Shown here: positions 1-5,062 of the stretch, piece after piece
How the letters are laid out: each line of letters begins with the position of its first letter
How positions within the stretch are numbered: position 1 is the stretch's first letter
Source of the DNA: Ferrithrix thermotolerans DSM 19514
GTDB taxonomy: Bacteria; Actinomycetota; Acidimicrobiia; Acidimicrobiales; Ilumatobacteraceae
Direction: 5' to 3'
Assembly (NCBI GenBank): GCA_945860575.1
Contig: CAMAQQ010000086.1
Location: forward strand, 1-5,818
Length of the DNA stretch: 5,818 bases
Position numbers and translations under genes: made by a program
The notes under the pieces: model-generated
Seen by the model: only the letters and a program-made list of their open reading frames with translations
Databases searched by the model: none
What the model was told of the DNA's origin: nothing

Positions 1-507
1 ATTAAGGCACGCGTGCAAATGTTGCGCGACTTGGGCATGGCGACAACTCCAGACAATGCGTTCAACTTCTTGCAAGGTCTCGAAACATTGTCATTGCGAA
101 TGGATCGTCACTGGGCGAACTCGCAACGCGTCGGTGAATATCTCGCCAAGCACCCGCAAGTTGAAGAAGTGTTCTATGCAGGTTTGTCGACGAGCAAGTG
201 GCACGAGCGGGCTAAGCGTTATGGTCGCGGTAAGGGCTATGGCTCTGTGTTGGCATTCAACATCAAAGGTGGCGTTGAAGCAGGGCAAAAGTTTGTTGCC
301 GGCCTCAAACTACACAGCCATGTTGCCAACATTGGCGATGTGCGCAGCCTCGTAATTCACCCGGCTTCGACCACTCATAGTCAGCTTTCGCCTCAAGAAC
401 AGGCCTCAACTGGCGTGTTTCCCGGACTGATTCGTCTCTCGGTGGGTCTTGAGTCGATCGAGGATATTCTCGCCGATTTAGACGAAGGCTTTAAAGCCAC
501 TTCATAA
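1..507 (+). CDS. metY: O-acetylhomoserine aminocarboxypropyltransferase (MetY), C-terminal part
   Basis: This is a PLP-dependent Cys/Met-metabolism enzyme that makes homocysteine from O-acetylhomoserine and sulfide in the cytoplasm (family knowledge). The reading frame is open from base 1, starting IKARVQMLRDLG, so the true start and the PLP-lysine region lie left of the window; about 168 residues remain of a usual length near 430. Family hallmarks seen are ARVQMLRDLG, the TPDNAFNFLQGLETL stretch, HSHVANIGDVRSLVIHPAST, the THSQLSPQEQ loop, and GLIRLSVGLE near the C-terminus, whose Arg is the expected substrate-carboxylate ligand. The C-terminus is intact (stop TAA 505-507). The long SLVIHPASTTHSQL loop favours MetY over MetB or MetC, though O-succinylhomoserine sulfhydrylase is a close relative. 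It has no functional link to the pst genes downstream, and a hairpin follows its stop codon. Confidence 0.88.
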   Translation: MKARVQMLRDLGMATTPDNAFNFLQGLETLSLRMDRHWANSQRVGEYLAKHPQVEEVFYAGLSTSKWHERAKRYGRGKGYGSVLAFNIKGGVEAGQKFVAGLKLHSHVANIGDVRSLVIHPASTTHSQLSPQEQASTGVFPGLIRLSVGLESIEDILADLDEGFKATS

Positions 508-543
508 TTCACCTGTCGTTCACCTTGGCGACAGTTTTAGGTT
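507..543 (+). promoter_or_regulatory. Candidate Pho box and promoter for pstCAB
   Basis: Two adjacent 11-nt repeats, ATTCACCTGTC (507-517) and GTTCACCTTGG (518-528), share TTCACCT in the same register. This matches the GTTCACC-type direct repeats with 11-nt period bound by PhoP response regulators in Actinobacteria (established family knowledge). Exactly 9 nt after the second repeat is TAGGTT (538-543), which fits the TANNNT -10 pattern; the Pho box would stand in for a -35 element, as in PhoB/PhoP-dependent promoters. The first repeat begins on the last base of the metY stop codon. Transcription would begin near 550, only a few bases before the pstC ATG. The -10 call is inference. Confidence 0.62.
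513..538 (+). terminator. Terminator-like hairpin after metY
   Basis: CTGTCG (513-518) can pair with CGACAG (529-534) around a 10-nt loop, and TTTT follows directly (535-538). The 6-bp stem is short but GC-containing and starts 5 nt after the metY stop codon, so it is plausibly a weak intrinsic terminator. It lies inside the candidate Pho-box/promoter of pstC, so the same bases may serve two roles. The stem is short and the T-tract is only four bases, so confidence is limited. Confidence 0.4.
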
Positions 544-556
544 ACTCGTCACAGCA

Positions 557-1549
557 ATGATTAAGGTCATGTCGGTTGTGCCATCTGTCGAATCAACGCC
601 AGATCCCCGTGAACTCTTTGTAATTTATAATCGCGCCGACCGAATCTTTCGAAGGATAGTTACATCTGGTGCGCTAACTTCGCTGATTTTGCTTGGGCTC
701 ATTGGCACTTTCTTGTTTGTCAGAAGTGCGCAAATTTTTAACGACCGCGGTTTGAAGTTTATTACAGGGTCTAACTGGACGGCAGGCAGTGGCGACGGAG
801 TGATTCCTGATGACTTCTCAATCGGGCCGATGTTGACCGGAACAATTTTGGTATCGGTTATCGCGCTAATTATCGCAATGCCACTTGCAATTGGCGGCGC
901 TCTGTACATCGAATTTTATGCGGCGTCACGATTGCGAAAACTGCTCTCAACGATGCTTGATCTTGCAGCCGCAATACCTTCTTTGATTTTTGGTCTTTGG
1001 GGCGTGGTCTTGTTCACTTCATTTGGCGAGCGATGGTCAATACTTTTGAATTCTCGCTTTGGTTGGGTGCCGTTTATCAAAGTTCAGGCCGAGGTTTTTG
1101 GTCGCAGCCCATTTGTGGCAGGTTGCGTGTTGGCGTCGTTGATTACGCCGATAATTACATCTGTATCGAGAGAAGTTTTTTCACGCACACCCCGCGATTT
1201 AATTGACACTTGCTATGCGCTTGGGAGTACTCGTTGGGGTGCGATCAAAACAGTGGTTTTGCCGTTCGGGCGTAGCGGTGTAATCGGCGGGGCGATGCTC
1301 GGTCTTGGTCGCGCTCTTGGCGAAACGGTCGCGGTTTATTTGTTGTTGAATATTGTGTTTCGATACAACTTTCGAATTTTAGAGTCAGAAGGTGGAAACA
1401 TCGCCTCTCTGATTGCGTTGAAATTCGGCGAAGCAACCGAATATGAATTGAAGGCTCTTGTCGCTGCGGGTTTTGTACTCTTCTTGTTGACGCTGGTCGT
1501 CAACATGTTTGCGGCAACAATCGTCGAGAAATCAACGAGGCGCAAGTGA
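557..1549 (+). CDS. pstC: Phosphate ABC transporter permease PstC
   Basis: This is one of two inner-membrane subunits forming the phosphate channel of the PstSCAB importer. The 330-residue length is typical. Hydrophobic segments lie near residues 35-57, 92-118, 133-154, 185-203, 240-266 and 298-322, giving the expected six. Family motifs seen include LDLAAAIPSLIFGLWGVVLF (135-154), the cytoplasmic EAA-type coupling loop from about 206 to 239 (TCYALGSTRWGAIKTVVLP, which docks on PstB), and GRALGETVAV (251-260). It is the first gene of the cluster, and its stop overlaps the pstA start by four bases (GTGA). No clear Shine-Dalgarno precedes the ATG at 557, and the predicted promoter would give a leader of only a few bases, so translation may be near-leaderless. 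An ATG at 569 is an alternative start; neither choice affects the membrane domain. A candidate Pho box lies just upstream. Confidence 0.95.
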   Translation: MIKVMSVVPSVESTPDPRELFVIYNRADRIFRRIVTSGALTSLILLGLIGTFLFVRSAQIFNDRGLKFITGSNWTAGSGDGVIPDDFSIGPMLTGTILVSVIALIIAMPLAIGGALYIEFYAASRLRKLLSTMLDLAAAIPSLIFGLWGVVLFTSFGERWSILLNSRFGWVPFIKVQAEVFGRSPFVAGCVLASLITPIITSVSREVFSRTPRDLIDTCYALGSTRWGAIKTVVLPFGRSGVIGGAMLGLGRALGETVAVYLLLNIVFRYNFRILESEGGNIASLIALKFGEATEYELKALVAAGFVLFLLTLVVNMFAATIVEKSTRRK

Positions 1550-2610
1550 GCACCGTTGTAATTGAACCGCAATCGCAGTCGCTAGCACCACAGCCTACGA
1601 TGCCATGGAAACCGACTCGCAAGACTCAGTTTTCTGGAATTTTTTCGGTCGTCGTTGTTGCAATAGTTTCGCTCGCCATTGTTCTGCTAACTGGTCTTGC
1701 CGGAATTGACGGCTTCGGTTTGACATTCTTGGCGGTGTTTCTTGGTGTGACAGTCGCGCGTACGGCACGACAGAACCCTAAGGTTCGCAAAGACTCAATG
1801 GTTGGGGTGGCGATTTGTGCTGCGGCGGTGTTGGCGTTTTTTCCGTGGATGTCAATTTTCTTGAGCGTCATTCTCAAAGGTGCGAGAGGATTGCAACCAA
1901 ATTTCTTGATTGAAAATATGCAGTTGACGACACCAGATGATGAACTGAACATGGGCGGAGCGGCGCACGCGATTATCGGCTCGATGATGATGGTCGTAAT
2001 TGCGGCTGTGATTACTTTGCCGCTCGGCATCTTGAGTGGGGTTTATTTAACTGAAATTCGAGGTCGCTTAACTTTCTTGGTGCGGTTCGTCGTGCAGTCG
2101 ATGAGCGGTGTGCCATCGATCGTTGCAGGACTATTTATTTATACGACCTTCGTCAACTTCACCAATTCGTTCAGCGGAATGGCCGGTTCGCTGGCATTAG
2201 CCGTTCTGATGTTGCCCACAGTTGCTCGAACTGCAGAAGAAGTAATGAAACTTGTGCCCGATGATTTGCGATCGGCGAGCTATGCCCTTGGCGCCCGCCA
2301 GTGGCGAACTTCGTTGATGGTGGTTTTGCCGACGGTGCGAAGCGGTTTGACTACCGCTGCAATTTTGGGTATCGCTCGAGTGATCGGTGAAACCGCACCA
2401 CTGCTTTTGACATCTCTGTCAAACAACAGTTACGTGTTTAATCCAATGGGTGGACCAATTGGTTCGCTACCAACCTATATTTTTGGATTGTTGCAAATTG
2501 GCACCGAGAACTCGATTAATCGGGCTTGGACCGGCTCGTTAGTGCTGATGATTTTGGTGCTGGTTTTGTTTTTGACTGCCAGATATTTTGGCGGAAAGGA
2601 TAAGCGATAG
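1546..2610 (+). CDS. pstA: Phosphate ABC transporter permease PstA
   Basis: This is the second channel-forming membrane subunit of the Pst phosphate importer, partner of PstC and PstB. Translation starts at GTG 1546, overlapping the pstC stop (GTGA) with GAGG at 1537-1540 five bases upstream, so it is probably translationally coupled. Family motifs are the GILSGVYLTEIRG segment (161-173), QSMSGVPSIVAGLFIY (184-199), the EAA-like loop LRSASYALGARQWRTSLMVV (241-260) followed by LP, and RVIGETAPLL (278-287). The 354 residues exceed the roughly 290-300 usual for PstA. The excess is N-terminal: a polar stretch of about 28 residues and two extra hydrophobic segments (about 31-53 and 56-72) ahead of the canonical first helix (about 86-110). 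The core permease looks intact, with no frameshift. It ends three bases before the first pstB ATG. Confidence 0.95.
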   Translation: MSTVVIEPQSQSLAPQPTMPWKPTRKTQFSGIFSVVVVAIVSLAIVLLTGLAGIDGFGLTFLAVFLGVTVARTARQNPKVRKDSMVGVAICAAAVLAFFPWMSIFLSVILKGARGLQPNFLIENMQLTTPDDELNMGGAAHAIIGSMMMVVIAAVITLPLGILSGVYLTEIRGRLTFLVRFVVQSMSGVPSIVAGLFIYTTFVNFTNSFSGMAGSLALAVLMLPTVARTAEEVMKLVPDDLRSASYALGARQWRTSLMVVLPTVRSGLTTAAILGIARVIGETAPLLLTSLSNNSYVFNPMGGPIGSLPTYIFGLLQIGTENSINRAWTGSLVLMILVLVLFLTARYFGGKDKR

Positions 2611-2613
2611 TTC

Positions 2614-3471
2614 ATGGAGACAATCAAAAAGGGAGAAACTAAAGTTATGCAAGGTTCACAAACTAGCGTGGCGACGATGAGCGCAAGTCAAACAACGGCA
2701 ACGGCAGTTCGTGGTCTCGAAACAAAAAATGTTCACGCGTGGTTCGGCAAACACCATGTGTTGTCAGATGTTTCTTTACAGTTTCCTGAACGGACAGTGA
2801 CTGGGTTGATTGGCCCGTCGGGTTGCGGCAAGTCAACTTTTATTCGGTTGTTAAATAGAATGCATGAGTTTATTCCTAGTGCGGCAATGGCTGGTCAGGT
2901 CTTACAGGACGGGCAGGACATCTACTCTCCAGATGTAGATGCAGCGGCGATTCGACTAAAAGTCGGAATGGTGTTTCAAAAGCCAAACCCGTTTCCGGCG
3001 ATGAATATTCGCGAAAATGTGCTTTCCGGCATCAAACTTGCGCACCTTAAAGTTGCTGATCATGATTCAATTGTTGAAAATTGCCTTACTCGCGCGGGGC
3101 TCTGGAAAGAAGTGAAAGATCGTTTGACTGCCACGGGCGGCTCGCTTTCTGGTGGCCAGCAACAGAGATTGTGCATCGCCAGATCTTTGGCTGTTGAACC
3201 AAGCGTGTTGTTGATGGATGAGCCATGTTCGGCGCTTGACCCAGGCAGTACCTTGCGGATTGAAGAGACAATCAAAGAACTCGCCGAGAAGATCGCAGTT
3301 GTGATCGTCACTCACAATATGCAGCAGGCGGCACGAGTCAGTGATTTTTGTGCTTTCTTTCTCACCGACGGTGGTCCGGGGTATCTCGTTGAAGCGGATG
3401 CAACCAAGAAGTTGTTTACAAACCCAACTGACACACGTACCGCTGACTATGTGCAAGGAAAATTCGGCTGA
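2614..3471 (+). CDS. pstB: Phosphate ABC transporter ATP-binding protein PstB
   Basis: This cytoplasmic ATPase powers phosphate import through PstCA. All nucleotide-binding motifs are intact: Walker A GPSGCGKST (67-75), Q-loop GMVFQKPNPFP with Gln122, signature LSGGQQQR (178-185), Walker B VLLMDEP (198-204) with catalytic Glu203, D-loop SALDP, and switch His234 in VTHNMQQAARVSD. The Q-loop sequence FQKPNPFP and the N-terminal half are characteristic of PstB among ABC ATPases. The conserved domain begins near residue 33, so the start is uncertain. ATG 2614 lies three bases after the pstA stop and suggests coupling (AAAGGA 13 nt upstream). ATG 2647 has GGGAG at 2631-2635, 11 nt upstream, and would remove 11 residues. 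ATG 2677 is also in frame. I keep the outermost start. It is the last gene of the pstCAB unit; 142 nt then separate it from pstS. Confidence 0.95.
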   Translation: METIKKGETKVMQGSQTSVATMSASQTTATAVRGLETKNVHAWFGKHHVLSDVSLQFPERTVTGLIGPSGCGKSTFIRLLNRMHEFIPSAAMAGQVLQDGQDIYSPDVDAAAIRLKVGMVFQKPNPFPAMNIRENVLSGIKLAHLKVADHDSIVENCLTRAGLWKEVKDRLTATGGSLSGGQQQRLCIARSLAVEPSVLLMDEPCSALDPGSTLRIEETIKELAEKIAVVIVTHNMQQAARVSDFCAFFLTDGGPGYLVEADATKKLFTNPTDTRTADYVQGKFG

Positions 3472-3480
3472 TTCAAGGTC

Positions 3481-3517
3481 GTTAACCAACTGTTCACTCA
3501 GTTGTTGAATTTAGTTA
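3481..3517 (+). promoter_or_regulatory. Candidate Pho box and promoter for pstS
   Basis: Adjacent 11-nt repeats GTTAACCAACT (3481-3491) and GTTCACTCAGT (3492-3502) agree at 7 of 11 positions and resemble the GTTCACC units of actinobacterial PhoP boxes. TAGTTA (3512-3517) follows 9 nt later. This spacing is identical to that upstream of pstC: 31 nt from first repeat to -10-like hexamer in both. The repeats are more degenerate and the hexamer is a poorer -10 than at pstC, so the shared geometry is the main support. Transcription would start near 3524, giving a leader of about 90 nt. Confidence 0.52.
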
Positions 3518-3546
3518 GCCGTAATTCAAGTCCCTATTCAGAAGCC

Positions 3547-3571
3547 TTTCGTAGCGTTTCGTATTAACGAA
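3547..3571 (+). repeat. TTTCGTA direct repeat and small hairpin in the pstS leader
   Basis: TTTCGTA occurs twice, at 3547-3553 and 3557-3563, with a 10-nt period. The second copy also starts an inverted repeat: TTCGT (3558-3562), loop ATTA, ACGAA (3567-3571). The element lies 42-67 nt upstream of the pstS ATG, within the leader expected from the candidate promoter. It could be a second regulator site (one helical turn apart) or a 5'-UTR stem affecting mRNA stability. It matches no regulator motif I can name. Confidence 0.4.
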
Positions 3572-3600
3572 GAAAAGAAACTATCAATCAACCAAAAAAT

Positions 3601-3606
3601 AAGGAG
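3601..3606 (+). promoter_or_regulatory. Strong ribosome binding site of pstS
   Basis: AAGGAG, a full match to the anti-Shine-Dalgarno core, sits 7 nt before the ATG at 3614 in an A-rich, probably unstructured leader. It fixes the pstS start and is much stronger than anything ahead of pstC. This agrees with the need for an excess of binding protein over permease. Confidence 0.85.
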
Positions 3607-3613
3607 AATATAA

Positions 3614-4981
3614 ATGCAAAAGTTAAAAAAACCAATCGTCGCTATCGCACTTGCGATGGTGGCAAGTTTGTCGGCAGGTTCTGTCGCGCTTGCTGAAAGC
3701 GCAAGCGGATCGGGAGCGACATTTCCACAACAATTCATGGCTTCAGCAACTGTTGCATTCAACGCAGCAACGGGCCACAACGTTTCATACGCGAACCCGG
3801 GTGGTGGCTCATCAAAGGGCAAGGCCGACTTCAAAGCTGGTCTTACAGATTTCGGTGGCAGCGATTCGGCAGTTACATCGACTCAAGCCGCAGCGTTCGA
3901 CTGGGTTTATGTTCCTTATGTTGCTGGCGCAATTTCAATTGCATATCGCCTAGACGAAATTAAGGGAACAACTCTTTCGTTGAGCCCAGCGACTATCAAC
4001 GGTATTTTCGGTGGAACGATCACCAAGTGGAACGATCCGTCAATTGCAAATGACATGAAGACCAACCCAGCATGGGCGAACTCGTTGAAGAAGAGCGGCC
4101 TTAAGGGCGCGACTTCAGTTTGGGCGACACCATCTCTCAATACAGCTTTAGTAACTGTGACGTTGGTGCCTTCGGTATTGAAGTCATCAAAGGGAAAGAC
4201 TGTTGAACTTTACGACAACACAAAAAAGAAATCAGTAAAGACAGCAACAATCGGCACCAAGGGTCAAATTTCGATGCAGGCACCAGTGGATAGCGCAAAT
4301 AACTATTCAGTTAAAGTTGCTGGCAAAGAAATCAGCAAATATTCGGTTGTTGCCGTTAACTTGCCAGACAAGGCAATCACAGTTGTCTACCGTTCAGACG
4401 GTTCAGGCACGACAAATAACTTCTGCAACTTTATGAAGAACTCAGCAAACTCAGACTGGGCAGTAAACGATGCATTCACATCGTGTATCCCAGGTGGTTC
4501 GGCAAAAGTGGCTTCGTTCGGTGGAACCTTCCAAGGCCAAAGCGGTTCGGCAAACGTGTCGAACTATGTTGCTGACACAAACGGAACAATCGGCTACACC
4601 GAGGTTTCATTCGTGACTGACGCGACTCGTGCCGCGAAGGGTATGCAATCAGCAAACGTTAAGAATGCTGCGGGCAAATTCGTTGGACCAACTGCCGCCG
4701 CCGCTTCGGCGTTCGTGGCTGGTGCAACCATTGACGCAGTTGGTTTCGTAACCTTCGACTACAAGCAAGCAACCAACACGGCTGCTTACCCAGTAGTTGC
4801 GGTAACTTACGGCCTTGGAAAAACAGCCAAGAGTGCAAAGAATACTGTTGTTGCTGATTTCTTTACATGGATCTTGACAACTTATTCACCTGCAAACTCT
4901 GAGGCACTCGGCTACGCACCACTCACAGGTGCGCTTAAGACTGCAGCAGAGGCTCAGGCAAAGAAAGTCAACTCGAAGTAA
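3614..4981 (+). CDS. pstS: Phosphate-binding protein PstS with an inserted beta-rich domain
   Basis: This is the extracytoplasmic phosphate receptor that delivers phosphate to PstCAB. A Sec signal peptide spans residues 1-27: positive MQKLKK, a hydrophobic core, then ALA before ESASGSG. No lipobox Cys is present, so signal peptidase I cleavage is expected. Phosphate-site motifs are GSGATFPQQF (32-41), GGGSSKGK (63-70), TDFGGSDSAV (78-87) and RSDGSGTT (260-267). The C-terminal half is canonical, with GTIGYTEVSF (324-333). The 455 residues exceed the roughly 350-370 usual for the family. The excess lies between ITKWNDPSI (136-144) and LPDKAITVVYR (250-260), where about 95 extra residues show alternating hydrophobic strands (about 176-245) like an Ig-type sandwich. 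The only two cysteines, 271 and 291, may form a disulfide. Codons lean to C-ending Asn and Phe, unlike pstC/pstA, suggesting high expression. Tandem stops TAATAA end the gene. Confidence 0.94.
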   Translation: MQKLKKPIVAIALAMVASLSAGSVALAESASGSGATFPQQFMASATVAFNAATGHNVSYANPGGGSSKGKADFKAGLTDFGGSDSAVTSTQAAAFDWVYVPYVAGAISIAYRLDEIKGTTLSLSPATINGIFGGTITKWNDPSIANDMKTNPAWANSLKKSGLKGATSVWATPSLNTALVTVTLVPSVLKSSKGKTVELYDNTKKKSVKTATIGTKGQISMQAPVDSANNYSVKVAGKEISKYSVVAVNLPDKAITVVYRSDGSGTTNNFCNFMKNSANSDWAVNDAFTSCIPGGSAKVASFGGTFQGQSGSANVSNYVADTNGTIGYTEVSFVTDATRAAKGMQSANVKNAAGKFVGPTAAAASAFVAGATIDAVGFVTFDYKQATNTAAYPVVAVTYGLGKTAKSAKNTVVADFFTWILTTYSPANSEALGYAPLTGALKTAAEAQAKKVNSK

Positions 4982-4998
4982 TAATTGGTTTAGCGAAG

Positions 4999-5021
4999 TT
5001 CAGTGCCCCCTCAGCACTGAA
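4999..5021 (+). terminator. First hairpin after pstS
   Basis: TTCAGTGC (4999-5006) pairs perfectly with GCACTGAA (5014-5021) around loop CCCCTCA. It has no T-tract of its own and abuts the larger hairpin that begins at 5022. It may protect the pstS 3' end or assist termination. Its GTGCCCC (5003-5009) duplicates the GTGCCCC of the next hairpin (5026-5032), so the two stems could compete for GGGGCAC at 5045-5051. Confidence 0.6.
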
Positions 5022-5062
5022 GAAAGTGCCCCGGACTTATGTCCGGGGCACTTTCACTTTTC
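5022..5062. terminator. Bidirectional intrinsic terminator between pstS and the PAC2-family gene
   Basis: GAAAGTGCCCCGGAC (5022-5036) and GTCCGGGGCACTTTC (5041-5055) form a perfect 15-bp stem with loop TTAT. Downstream on the plus strand is T-rich CACTTTTC; the complement of the A-rich GAAGAAAG arm gives a weaker T-rich run for the minus strand. Placement between two convergent genes fits a shared terminator. The minus-strand stop codon (5054-5056) overlaps the base of the stem. Confidence 0.9.

Noticed and set aside
1626..2030. 134-codon open frame on the minus strand inside pstA
   Set aside because: It is antisense to a well-supported membrane protein and has a low-complexity Thr/Ile/Ala-rich composition, as expected for the complement of hydrophobic codons.
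2654..2660. GTTCACA near the start of pstB as a Pho-box half site
   Set aside because: No partner repeat occurs at 11-nt spacing on either side, and it lies inside the likely coding region.
3067..3489. 140-codon open frame on the minus strand inside pstB
   Set aside because: It lies wholly antisense to the conserved pstB signature and Walker B region, has no recognisable motif or start signal, and is a by-product of pstB codon use.
3487..3504. CAACTG/CAGTTG hairpin after pstB as a terminator
   Set aside because: The stem is only 6 bp and has no T-tract after it. It falls on the 11-nt repeats, which explain the sequence better.
4127..4345. Reading the PstS insertion as a frameshift or assembly artefact
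   Set aside because: The frame is continuous, has no stops, shows coding-like composition and resumes exactly at the conserved LPDKAITVVYRSDGSGTT region, so it is a genuine in-frame domain.
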